Origin: Mycoplasmatota bacterium
GTDB taxonomy: Bacteria > Bacillota_I > Bacilli_A > RF39 > UBA660
Reading direction: 5' to 3'
DNA: 64,000 nt
NCBI GenBank assembly: GCA_022771205.1
Contig: JALFCF010000003.1
Coordinates: 64,269 to 128,268 of the forward strand
Shown one piece after another: positions 39,496 through 49,091 of this stretch. A program made the position numbers and the translations under genes. The notes beneath the pieces are model-generated. The model saw nothing but the letters and a program-made list of their open reading frames with translations. It did no database searches and had not been told where the DNA came from. Each line of letters begins with the position of its first letter. Positions within the stretch are counted from its first letter, which is position 1.

Positions 39496-41268
39496 ATGAG
39501 TAAAATAAAAGTAATGGACGAAATTCTAGCCAATAAGATTGCCGCTGGAGAAGTAGTCGAAAAAACAATGAATGTTGTAAAAGAATTAGTAGAAAATGCT
39601 ATAGATGCTGAAAGTGATGAAATAAAAATAGAATTAATCGATTCAGGGGTTAAAGAAGTAAAAGTAACAGATAATGGAATTGGAATGGATAGAGATGATG
39701 CTACTTTAGCTTTTTCAAGACATGCTACCTCAAAATTAAAAAATTTAGATGATTTATTTAATATTGAATCATTAGGATTTCGTGGTGAAGCATTACCTTC
39801 CATTGCATCTGTCTCAAATATAGAACTAAAAACCTCAAATGGTAAAATAGGAACATATCTTACTTTATCTGGTGGTAAAAACATGCATGTAGAAGAAAGT
39901 GATTTACAACAGGGAACAACAATTACAGTCAAAGATTTATTTTACAATACTCCAGTAAGATTAAAATATTTAAAAAATTTATATGTTGAGTTAGCTAACA
40001 TTACCGAATATATAAATAAAATGGCTTTATCATATCCAAATATAAAATTCACTTTAATTAATAATGATAAAGTTCTACTAGATACAGATGGTAAAGGTGA
40101 TTTACGAAAAGTAATTTATCAGATTTATGGTGCTGATATCACCAAAAAGATGATAGAAGTAACTGGTGAAAATGATGATTACTATATTCATGGATATATT
40201 TCTTATCCAGAAATGACTAAAAGCAATCGTAGTGCTATTACAACTTTAGTAAATGGAAGAGTAATTAAGAATAATGAATTAAATAAAATTATTACTGATG
40301 CTTATCATACTTATATCCCAAAAGACAAATTCCCAATCATAGTATTAAATATAGATGTAGATCCTATATTAATAGATATCAATATTCATCCAACCAAAAT
40401 GGATATCAAATTTTCTAAAATGGATACTCTTAAAGACATAGTATTTGATATAGTATCAAAAGAACTAAAGAGATTAACATTAATACCAACTATTAGTACT
40501 AGAACAGAAGAAGCTTTAAGAGAAACAACTATTCCTCTATATAATGCATACAAAAAAGAAGTTCCAACTCCAAAACAAACATATGAAGAAACTGTATTAG
40601 ATTTTTCTATTAGTGAAGAAAATACAACTACTGAAACAACGAAACCAGAAGAAACAGAAGCTTTAGCACAAGAGAAAATAACTCCAAGAATAAAACATAT
40701 GATACCCAGAGGTATAGTTTATTCTACTTATATTATTGCTGAAAACGAAGATGGAATGTACATAATAGATCAACATGCAGCCGCTGAAAGAATTAATTAT
40801 GAAAAGGTATTAAAATCATTAAAAGAGAAAGTGATACCAATAGATTTACTAATTCCAATCAAAATAGAATTAGCATCTAATGAATTTTTAATCGTTAAAA
40901 ATCATTTAGATATTTTAAAAGAGTACGGTTTTGAGGCTGAAGAGTTTGGAATGAATACTATCATTATTAGAAGTCATCCAAATTGGATTTTTGATGACAT
41001 TGCAGAAGAGTGTATTCGTAAAGTAGTAGATATCATCATTAGTAAAGAAAGTTTTGATTTTGACCAGTTTGTTTGGAGAATGGCTGCAACTATGGCCTGT
41101 CGTATGTCAGTAAAAGCTAATGATTATTTGTCTTATGACGATCAAGTATGGTTACTTGAAACGCTAAGAAATTGTGAAAATCCATTCACTTGTCCACACG
41201 GACGTCCAACAATTATAACTTATACAAAGTATGATTTAGAAAAGCTATTTAAGCGTTCACTTGACTAA
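39496..41268 (+). CDS. mutL: DNA mismatch repair protein MutL
   Basis: NKIAAGEVVEKTMNVVKELVENAIDA, GFRGEALPSIASV, endonuclease motif DQHAAAERINYE. Confidence 0.97.
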   Translation: MSKIKVMDEILANKIAAGEVVEKTMNVVKELVENAIDAESDEIKIELIDSGVKEVKVTDNGIGMDRDDATLAFSRHATSKLKNLDDLFNIESLGFRGEALPSIASVSNIELKTSNGKIGTYLTLSGGKNMHVEESDLQQGTTITVKDLFYNTPVRLKYLKNLYVELANITEYINKMALSYPNIKFTLINNDKVLLDTDGKGDLRKVIYQIYGADITKKMIEVTGENDDYYIHGYISYPEMTKSNRSAITTLVNGRVIKNNELNKIITDAYHTYIPKDKFPIIVLNIDVDPILIDINIHPTKMDIKFSKMDTLKDIVFDIVSKELKRLTLIPTISTRTEEALRETTIPLYNAYKKEVPTPKQTYEETVLDFSISEENTTTETTKPEETEALAQEKITPRIKHMIPRGIVYSTYIIAENEDGMYIIDQHAAAERINYEKVLKSLKEKVIPIDLLIPIKIELASNEFLIVKNHLDILKEYGFEAEEFGMNTIIIRSHPNWIFDDIAEECIRKVVDIIISKESFDFDQFVWRMAATMACRMSVKANDYLSYDDQVWLLETLRNCENPFTCPHGRPTIITYTKYDLEKLFKRSLD

Positions 41269-41316
41269 AATATAAAAAAATGTTATAATATACCAACAAT
41301 TTAGGGGAGTGTTGGT

Positions 41317-42120
41317 ATGGGTATTAGTGATAAAAAAGTATATCAAGAAGTATATCCTTTTACAACAGAAAATATTCAGGGATATATGAAAGAACTGGAT
41401 TTAGAAGGAAAAAATGTATTAACAGTGGGTTCTTCTCTTGATCAAGCTTATAACGCATTGGCATTAGGTGCAAATACAGTAAGGGTATTAGATATTAATG
41501 CAAATACAAAAAAATATTGTGCAATGAAATCGAAATTAATATTATCACATGCACGTAAAGACTTATATAGAGCCGTGATGAGCAAACGACCTTTCATGGA
41601 AGAACAAGGTGTAACTTATTCTAATGAACAATTTAATAAAACTAGAACAGAAGCATGCAATTATTATTTACAGAACCAAAAAGCTTACAATAGATTAAGG
41701 CAAAGATTAAATAATCCAGAATCTTTAACAATAACAGAAGGAAATATTTTCAGAATGGATGAAGCTATAGGTGAGGAAAAGTTTGATAGAATATGTTTTT
41801 CTAACGTATTACAGATGCTAGATTATTTTAAAGATAAAAAAGAAACAGCATATGATTTATTAGAAGCACAATTTCCAAATTGGAGTACTCATCTAACCAA
41901 TGATGGAATTCTACAACTATTCTATTTATATTCTTTCAGGCAAAAAGATATTATGACACCAGATAATAAAAATGTAGGATATGATTTATCAAAAGTAGTA
42001 AAATCGATTAGAAAAACAACTCCAGCAGAAGCTGGAACGCTAGATTTAGTTTTTTTTGACAGTTGCACTGGTACATTAGGTTCTACAGATGCTGCAGTAT
42101 TATATACAAAAAGAAGGTAG
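41317..42120 (+). CDS. Class I SAM-dependent methyltransferase-like protein
   Basis: NVLTVGSSLDQAYNALALGANTVRVLDIN resembles a Rossmann methyltransferase motif I/II. Confidence 0.5.
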   Translation: MGISDKKVYQEVYPFTTENIQGYMKELDLEGKNVLTVGSSLDQAYNALALGANTVRVLDINANTKKYCAMKSKLILSHARKDLYRAVMSKRPFMEEQGVTYSNEQFNKTRTEACNYYLQNQKAYNRLRQRLNNPESLTITEGNIFRMDEAIGEEKFDRICFSNVLQMLDYFKDKKETAYDLLEAQFPNWSTHLTNDGILQLFYLYSFRQKDIMTPDNKNVGYDLSKVVKSIRKTTPAEAGTLDLVFFDSCTGTLGSTDAAVLYTKRR

Positions 42121-42124
42121 ATAC

Positions 42125-43003
42125 ATGAAACCAATTATTGTAATTATTGGCCCAACAGGAGTTGGAAAAACAAAATTAAGTATTGAACTAGCAAAGAAAC
42201 TAGATGGTGAAATTATTAATGGTGATTCAGTAGCAGTATATAAAAAGTTGAATATTGGTAGTGCAAAACCAACTCCAAAAGAACAAGAAGGAGCTCCACA
42301 CCATTTAATTGATATTAAAGATCCACTAGAAGAATACAGTGTATATGATTACCAACAAGATGCCAGAAAAAAAATAGAAGAAATAACCCAAAAAGGAAAA
42401 AGAGTTATTATTGTAGGAGGGACAGGGCTTTATATAAAAGCCGCTTTATATAACTATGTATTTACAACAGGAACTACAAATAATAATTATGAAGACTTAA
42501 CTAACGAAGAAATTTTAAATAAAATAAAAGAATATGATAAAGATACAAAAATACATTTAAACAATAGAAAACGATTGGTTCGAACACTAAATAAGTATGA
42601 AAACCAAGAAGAAGTAACAAATGAAAAAGATAAGTGTTTATATCCAATTTACGTAGTCGGTTTAACTGCTCCTAGAGAATTAGTATATGATAGAATCAAT
42701 AAAAGAGTAGATAAAATGGTAGAAGAGGGACTAGTAGAGGAAATAGAGTCTTTAAAAGATGATTATAAAAAATCAAGAGTTTTAAATACAGCCATTGGTT
42801 ATAAAGAATTTATTAATTATTTAGAAAATAAAAAGACATTAGAAGAAGTTAAAGACGAAATAAAACTAAATTCTAGGCATTATGCTAAAAGACAATATAC
42901 TTTCTTTAATCATCAGTTTAATACTAATTGGTATGATGTAAACTTTGAAAATTTTAATGAAACAATAGAAAAAATATATAATGACATAAAAAAGAAGTCT
43001 TAA
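42125..43003 (+). CDS. miaA: tRNA dimethylallyltransferase
   Basis: IVIIGPTGVGKTKLSIELAKKLDGEIINGDSVAVYKKLNIGSAKPT; HHLIDIKDP; RHYAKRQYTFFN. Confidence 0.95.
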   Translation: MKPIIVIIGPTGVGKTKLSIELAKKLDGEIINGDSVAVYKKLNIGSAKPTPKEQEGAPHHLIDIKDPLEEYSVYDYQQDARKKIEEITQKGKRVIIVGGTGLYIKAALYNYVFTTGTTNNNYEDLTNEEILNKIKEYDKDTKIHLNNRKRLVRTLNKYENQEEVTNEKDKCLYPIYVVGLTAPRELVYDRINKRVDKMVEEGLVEEIESLKDDYKKSRVLNTAIGYKEFINYLENKKTLEEVKDEIKLNSRHYAKRQYTFFNHQFNTNWYDVNFENFNETIEKIYNDIKKKS

Positions 43004-43004
43004 A

Positions 43005-43922
43005 TTAGACTTCTTTTAATTCGCTATAAATATTTTGATCAAAAATATGTTCTGTTTGCTCTAAAGCTAAAAGGGTAGAGGTATCTATTAAGAAGAAATT
43101 GTGCTCTAATAAATTCTCACCACTAGAAACTACAGGATCATCCCATGTAAGATCTAAATGTACCCATTTTCCATCAAGATAGACTGCATTCCATACATGC
43201 TGATCACTAGAGATTTTGTAACTCTTAATTCCCATTTCTTCTAAGAATAGTTCCATTGCATCAGTATATCCACCACAAATTCCATACCCTTGAAACAAAG
43301 GTCCATAAGCAATATCTGAATTATAAGTAGTAATATTATAATCACTTCTATTAGAATCATAAATACTATGATTAATAATATAGTCGTGCACTCTTCGAAT
43401 ATTATTGATATCACTATCACCAGGTAAAATTAATTCTTGAGATAATTCATCTATTTTAGACTCAAGCTCTTGTATCTGTTTTTTAGAATAACTTTTTTTG
43501 ATATATACCGTAACTTTTCCTAAAGAGTCATATTGTGTTTCAATATGATTAAAACCATTATAAGGATGTACAAAATTATTAATATGTGAAAGTAAGTCCT
43601 GATCATTAGCTATTTGTTCTACTTCATCTAAACAACTAGAGTAACTATCTGGACAATAGAAAGTAAACTCTTCTTCACCAGAATTAATAATAGTATAAAA
43701 AGTATTTAAAAGTTCTTGTCTATTAGTAGGTTCTAATTTGTCAGTATTTTGTACAAAATCAAAGTCATAATCCCGATAATATTGATTTTTCTTTAAAACC
43801 AATTCACCTTGTGTAAAACGTCTAAGAACTTGATAATAAATTTTTTGTAAATCTTCTTGATATGAAAACAAAACTCCAATAATAATAAATGCAATACCCA
43901 ATATAACTAAAGATTTTTTCAT
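43005..43922 (-). CDS. Membrane-anchored transglutaminase-like protein
   Basis: GYGICGGYTDAMELFLEEMGIKSYKISSDQHVWNAVYLDGKWVHLDLTWDDP. Confidence 0.88.
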   Translation of the reverse strand: MKKSLVILGIAFIIIGVLFSYQEDLQKIYYQVLRRFTQGELVLKKNQYYRDYDFDFVQNTDKLEPTNRQELLNTFYTIINSGEEEFTFYCPDSYSSCLDEVEQIANDQDLLSHINNFVHPYNGFNHIETQYDSLGKVTVYIKKSYSKKQIQELESKIDELSQELILPGDSDINNIRRVHDYIINHSIYDSNRSDYNITTYNSDIAYGPLFQGYGICGGYTDAMELFLEEMGIKSYKISSDQHVWNAVYLDGKWVHLDLTWDDPVVSSGENLLEHNFFLIDTSTLLALEQTEHIFDQNIYSELKEV

Positions 43923-44013
43923 AATTCCTCCAGTACAACAGTTCTATGCTAAAACAATTCTATCGTACTTAAAAAGAAAAGTAAATAAAAAACCAATCAA
44001 GGAATTGATTGAT

Positions 44014-44274
44014 TTACATTTCATTTTTCATTTTTGTTAATCTTGATTTTAAACGTGCAGCTTTATTTTTGTGGATTTTACCGCTAGACATAGCTTTGTC
44101 AACTCTTTGAATAGCGATATTATAATTAGTGCTAGCTGCTTCTTTGTTACCTGCTTTAACTTCTTTTTCGAATTTTTTAACGGCAGTTCTCATACTAGAA
44201 ACTACTAAAGTATTTACAGTTGTCTTTTTTGCATTAGAACGTACTCTTTTTTTAGCACTTGCTATATTTGGCAT
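44014..44274 (-). CDS. rpsT: 30S ribosomal protein S20
   Basis: MPNIASAKKRVRSNAKKTTVN...HKNKAARLKSRLTK. Confidence 0.97.
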   Translation of the reverse strand: MPNIASAKKRVRSNAKKTTVNTLVVSSMRTAVKKFEKEVKAGNKEAASTNYNIAIQRVDKAMSSGKIHKNKAARLKSRLTKMKNEM

Positions 44275-44375
44275 ATTTTCACCTCACTTTTATAAACACA
44301 TTAATTCTATCAAATTTTTTACCAAAAAGCAAATATTTTTTCCTTATTTGTAAATATTAAAATTAGGTGAAGAAA

Positions 44376-45413
44376 ATGCATACATTAGATTTAAAAAATA
44401 AAGGGTATAGAACTGATCTAATAATTGATGAGTTAGCAAGGGAAAATAATAAGAATTTAACTCCTAAAATACTAGATAAATCAAAAAATATAACAGTAGA
44501 AGAAGTAATAATAGATAAAAGTAATAAACAGGACTGGAACAAAAAAGAAGGCACATATAAAACTATTTCTTTTCTAGATATTACAGATAAAGATAATTTT
44601 AAAGAAGTAGAAAAAATTGCTATAAAAACATTTAAAAATATGTTAGAAGAACTAAAGATAGAACCAGATGCTAAAGTATTAGTAATAGGCTTAGGAAATG
44701 AATCTTCAACCCCAGATGCTCTTGGCCCCAAAACAATTAATCATGTACTAGTAACAAGACATTTATTTTCTCTAGGAGAAGTAGAAGAAGGCTATAGAAA
44801 TGTTGCTAGTTTTAAACCAAGTGTTACAGGAGTAACAGGGATTGAAACAAAAGATTTAATTGAAGGTATTAAAGAAAAGATAAAACCAGATTTGTTAATT
44901 GTAATTGACGCACTAGCATCTAGTTCTATAGATAGATTAAATAAAACAATTCAAATTACATCAGCTGGTATATCTCCAGGAAGTGGAGTAGGGAATAATC
45001 GCTTAGAAATCAGTAAAGATACCCTAAACATACCAGTAATAGCAATAGGTGTTCCAACAGTTGTAGATGGAGCAACAATTGTAGAAAATACATTACAATT
45101 ATTATTAAAAAAAATAAGTTTTCAAGTAGACAACAAAGATAATGAAAAACTAAAACTAATCCCCAGTATCAATCAAAACTATCTAGAGCATACAAAAGAA
45201 CTAAGTAAAGACCAGAAAGAAGATTTATTAGGAATGGTAGGATTATTAGATGAACAAGAACTCAGATCACTAATATTAGAAGTATTATTACCCGTAAATT
45301 ACAACATGATGGTCACTCCTAAAGAAATTGACTATTTAATTGATAAGTTAAGCTTATTATTAGGAAATATGATTAATAAAAGCCTCCATGCTCACTTCAA
45401 TCCGACAAATTAA
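44376..45413 (+). CDS. gpr: Germination protease GPR
   Basis: VLVIGLGNESSTPDALGPKTINHVLVTRHL, DLLIVIDALASSSIDRLNKTIQITSAGISPGSGVGNNR, VIAIGVPTVVDGATI. Confidence 0.95.
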   Translation: MHTLDLKNKGYRTDLIIDELARENNKNLTPKILDKSKNITVEEVIIDKSNKQDWNKKEGTYKTISFLDITDKDNFKEVEKIAIKTFKNMLEELKIEPDAKVLVIGLGNESSTPDALGPKTINHVLVTRHLFSLGEVEEGYRNVASFKPSVTGVTGIETKDLIEGIKEKIKPDLLIVIDALASSSIDRLNKTIQITSAGISPGSGVGNNRLEISKDTLNIPVIAIGVPTVVDGATIVENTLQLLLKKISFQVDNKDNEKLKLIPSINQNYLEHTKELSKDQKEDLLGMVGLLDEQELRSLILEVLLPVNYNMMVTPKEIDYLIDKLSLLLGNMINKSLHAHFNPTN

Positions 45414-45449
45414 GCAATAAAAAAAGGTTATAGTAACCTTGGTGATACT

Positions 45450-46385
45450 ATGAAAAAGTCTTCTTTTAAAAGACCAGCTTCCAAAAAGAAAAAGGTAAAA
45501 AAGATATTGTTTTTACTTCTTTTTATATTGGGAAGCGTTATCACGTATCAATACTTGGATAAAAGTAGTATTGAAATAGATAATAAAGAATTAGTAGAAG
45601 TATTACTTTCCAATACAAAAGAAACTACAACCTTAAAAAAAATAATATCCTCAATATTTCCAACTAAGAAAGAAATGGTAAAAACACTAATTAAAGCAAA
45701 TTACAAAGGCCTTATCGTAGAAGAACAGCCAAAAGAAGAAGTAAAAAGAGTTACAACAGAAGTAAGTAACCCTCTAATTTATATATATAATACACATCAA
45801 ACTGAAGAATATACCCCCAGTAGTTTTGTTGAATATAGTGTAATGCCAACAGTACAAATGAATAATTATATATTAGAAGAAAAATTTGAAGAAAGAAAAT
45901 ATCAAACTATAGTAGAAGAAAAAAATATAAAAGAAGTTCTCAATAAAAATGGCTGGAACTACGCAAGAAGTTACCAAGCTAGTCGAGTGTTTTTAGAAGA
46001 AGCTAGAATAAATTATCCAACATTAAAATACTTCATAGATGTTCACCGAGATAGTTTACCAAAAGAACGGACAACAGTGACGATAAATAATAAAAATTAT
46101 GCTAGTATTTTATTTATTGTTGGCCTAGAAAATCCAAACTACACTGAAAATTTAGCTTTTACAGAAAAAATAAATAATAAATTAAATGAAAAATATCCTA
46201 ATCTTTCAAAAGGAATTTACAAGAAACAAGGAAAAGGGGTAAATGGCGTCTATAACCAAGATTTTTCACCATATACCATTTTAGTGGAAATGGGTGGACC
46301 TGAAAATAAAATAGATGAAGTTCTAAACACATCATTAGCTTTTGCAGAATGCTTTTTGGAGGTGATAGATGAGTATGAATTATAA
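45450..46385 (+). CDS. spoIIP: Stage II sporulation protein P
   Basis: IYIYNTHQTEEYTP, FIDVHRDSLPKERTTV, ILVEMGGPENKIDEVLNT; directly after gpr. Confidence 0.93.
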   Translation: MKKSSFKRPASKKKKVKKILFLLLFILGSVITYQYLDKSSIEIDNKELVEVLLSNTKETTTLKKIISSIFPTKKEMVKTLIKANYKGLIVEEQPKEEVKRVTTEVSNPLIYIYNTHQTEEYTPSSFVEYSVMPTVQMNNYILEEKFEERKYQTIVEEKNIKEVLNKNGWNYARSYQASRVFLEEARINYPTLKYFIDVHRDSLPKERTTVTINNKNYASILFIVGLENPNYTENLAFTEKINNKLNEKYPNLSKGIYKKQGKGVNGVYNQDFSPYTILVEMGGPENKIDEVLNTSLAFAECFLEVIDEYEL

Positions 46386-46698
46386 AAAAATAGCTGAACT
46401 AGCAATGATGCTACTAATAGTTTTATTTTTAGGTTTGTACATTAGTGGTATGTCTGGATACTATAAATATACAGAGACGAAAAAAAATGTTCTAACAGAA
46501 AATGCGATGGAAAGATTTGAACAAGATATAAAAGCAGGAAAAGAAATTGATGTATCTAATTATTTAGAAGAAACTAAGAATTATAATAACATCTTTTCAT
46601 CTTTAGGACTAAAAATGTCATCTTTAATTGAAAAGGGGTTCAACAAAACAATGACTAGTCTATTTAAAAAATTATCACAAGCTGTAAATAACAATTAA
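46369..46698 (+). CDS. Small TM protein downstream of spoIIP (YqxA-position)
   Basis: Overlaps the spoIIP 3' end; single N-terminal TM; same position as yqxA in B. subtilis, sequence match not confirmed. Confidence 0.55.
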   Translation: MSMNYKKIAELAMMLLIVLFLGLYISGMSGYYKYTETKKNVLTENAMERFEQDIKAGKEIDVSNYLEETKNYNNIFSSLGLKMSSLIEKGFNKTMTSLFKKLSQAVNNN

Positions 46699-46764
46699 AA
46701 AACTTTAGAATATAATAAAACTATGGTATACTAAAACTATAAGTATAGAGTAGGAGTTAAGTAT

Positions 46765-48192
46765 ATGTATTGTAGTCATTGCGGAAGCAAAAATGAAGAA
46801 AATAGTAAATTCTGTTCCTCTTGTGGAAAAGAATTAATAAAAGTAAAAGAACAAAATAAACAAGATCGCTCAACGGGGCCTATACATAATTCAATTATAA
46901 GAAAAAGTATAAAAAAAGATGCCCAAGAAAAAAATAAAGGCCCACTATATTTAGGGAATATTATTATGTTTACAACGGTAGTAATAACATTAATAATTAT
47001 GGCCGTAAATTTCGGTGAAAAAACAATCGATAGTTCTGGAGGTATTAATTATTCATTAGGACTTACAAACGGTAACTTTGTTGCAACATCAATAATATAT
47101 ATTATTTTAATGGCTGTAATTTTTTATTTCACATTGGGTATGAATAAAGTAAGTTTAGACATCAGTAGAGATAAAAAAACAAGTATTGGTAATATATTTA
47201 AATATCCATTTCAAAATATTAATGTATATCTTAAAGTATTAGCAATAAACATTCTAGTATATCTTTTATTAGAATTATTAACATACATCCCAATAGTTGG
47301 TATTATTTTATATTTAGTATTGGCAATTTATTTAAGTCCAATACTAGTCATAGTTAGCTATATTATGATTGATAACAATAAATTATCAATAACAGAAGCA
47401 ATAAAAAAAGCAATAAAGATCACAAAAGGTAAAAAGGCTACTTACTACGCTTTGATATTAAGTTTTGCAGGCTGGTATTTGTTAAGTATTTTTACTCTTG
47501 GTTTATTAATAGTTTGGATCATTCCATATATGGATGTTGCAATATCTAACTTTTATTTATATATAACTGGCGAAAAAGAATACAACAATGCCACTAAAGG
47601 AATGAGTGATGGTTTGATTATAGGTGTTGCTATCGGTGCATATGTTATATTTATAGTTATTACAGTAATTGCTATTTTAACATTTGCATTCATATATGGA
47701 ATAAAAGAAGGAATTAATAACAGTGACAAAATTATAATAGAAGATAATTCAACTGATTACCTTGATGATTCTATATCTGGTGATAGTGTAAATATTTCAG
47801 GTTTAGACATTTTTATTCCAGACGATTATAAAGAAATTACTTTAGAAAATTATGAAAAAGCATATAGTTCAAAAAAAGGAAATGTAGTAATTGGATTAAT
47901 GACTTACGATATGAGTTATGATATAACCGCAAGAGATTATACAGAGTTTTACAAATCTTCAATTTCTAGCGCATATTCTTGTGGTAATGTACAAACATCA
48001 CCAATTAACTATTACAACTGGGAGACACTAGAATGTGGTGGAGGAAGAGAAAATATCAAAAATTATATAGCAATACAAAACAATAGATTGTATCTACTAG
48101 CAGTCAGCTATCAAGACGAATCACTTCTTGAAGCTAAAGAAATAATGAATCATATAGAGAAAAATTTAAGGTTTTCAAACACAGTAGCATAA
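46765..48192 (+). CDS. Zinc-ribbon, DUF975-like multi-TM protein
   Basis: MYCSHCGSKNEENSKFCSSCGKE zinc ribbon; LSIFTLGLLIVWIIPYMDVAISNFYLYIT. Confidence 0.7.
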   Translation: MYCSHCGSKNEENSKFCSSCGKELIKVKEQNKQDRSTGPIHNSIIRKSIKKDAQEKNKGPLYLGNIIMFTTVVITLIIMAVNFGEKTIDSSGGINYSLGLTNGNFVATSIIYIILMAVIFYFTLGMNKVSLDISRDKKTSIGNIFKYPFQNINVYLKVLAINILVYLLLELLTYIPIVGIILYLVLAIYLSPILVIVSYIMIDNNKLSITEAIKKAIKITKGKKATYYALILSFAGWYLLSIFTLGLLIVWIIPYMDVAISNFYLYITGEKEYNNATKGMSDGLIIGVAIGAYVIFIVITVIAILTFAFIYGIKEGINNSDKIIIEDNSTDYLDDSISGDSVNISGLDIFIPDDYKEITLENYEKAYSSKKGNVVIGLMTYDMSYDITARDYTEFYKSSISSAYSCGNVQTSPINYYNWETLECGGGRENIKNYIAIQNNRLYLLAVSYQDESLLEAKEIMNHIEKNLRFSNTVA

Positions 48193-48278
48193 AGCTACTT
48201 TTTTTATTTAAAAGATATTTTCAAGCTATAAAAAATATGCTATACTCTTATATAGAATATAGAATAGGGGTGCTAGCG

Positions 48279-49073
48279 ATGGAAGAACAAGAAATCGTGA
48301 AAAAATTAAAGTTAGATATAGAAGAACGGGAGCGTTCCTATCAAAAAGAGTTAGCCAAAATAAAAAAAGAAGATGACTTATTAAATTATATTAAAGGAAT
48401 GTTAGATATTACTCAAAACAGCGTTAGTAATTTTCCTTATTATGATGGTGAAAATAAAGATAATGAAGCAGCAGAAGAAGATTTTAATATGATGTTAAAA
48501 TACACTTTAAAAGAAGATAAAATCATAGCATCATTCAAATCAGAAATAAAGAACTTATATTACTTAGAAAAAATTGGATATCAGCACGCAGAACAATATG
48601 CTGAAACAATCAAAAAATTAGAAGAATATCGTCTAAAAATCCAAGATGCATATAACGATTTAATTACAAATGAAACTTTAAAAAAAGCAACCATCAAAAA
48701 AGAAGAAATTTTGAAAAAACTAGATACTGTAAAAGATCATTTAACTGAAACACAAGAAGAAATAGAAAATATTGATAGCTTTTATGAAGGATTACAGTAT
48801 GCTCACTTATCTGAAAGTGAAAAAACCGCTATACTATTATCTATATTTGAAAGAAATATACAGAACGAAAAGAAAAAATTAGAAAAAAGTAACAAACAAA
48901 AATATCTTCCAAGAGAAAGAAAAATAGGAACAATTAAGGAAGAAAATGTTGATAAATTAAAAGAAGCATCTAAAACACTAGAAAATTATTTCCAAATCAA
49001 ATTGACGTATCCTCAAGATAGTAAAAAAATTAGTAGAGTAGAAAAAAACCGTTTCCTATTTGCAGAAATATAG
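48279..49073 (+). CDS. Hypothetical coiled-coil protein
   Basis: Long open frame, Lys/Glu-rich; likely ATG 48279 (track start 48237). Confidence 0.6.
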   Translation: MEEQEIVKKLKLDIEERERSYQKELAKIKKEDDLLNYIKGMLDITQNSVSNFPYYDGENKDNEAAEEDFNMMLKYTLKEDKIIASFKSEIKNLYYLEKIGYQHAEQYAETIKKLEEYRLKIQDAYNDLITNETLKKATIKKEEILKKLDTVKDHLTETQEEIENIDSFYEGLQYAHLSESEKTAILLSIFERNIQNEKKKLEKSNKQKYLPRERKIGTIKEENVDKLKEASKTLENYFQIKLTYPQDSKKISRVEKNRFLFAEI

Positions 49074-49091
49074 ATAGAAGTGGGTGATAAT

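Noticed and set aside
42089-42124. Upstream extension of miaA from the ORF track
   Set aside because: Extension overlaps the preceding gene; ATG 42125 matches the conserved MiaA N-terminus.
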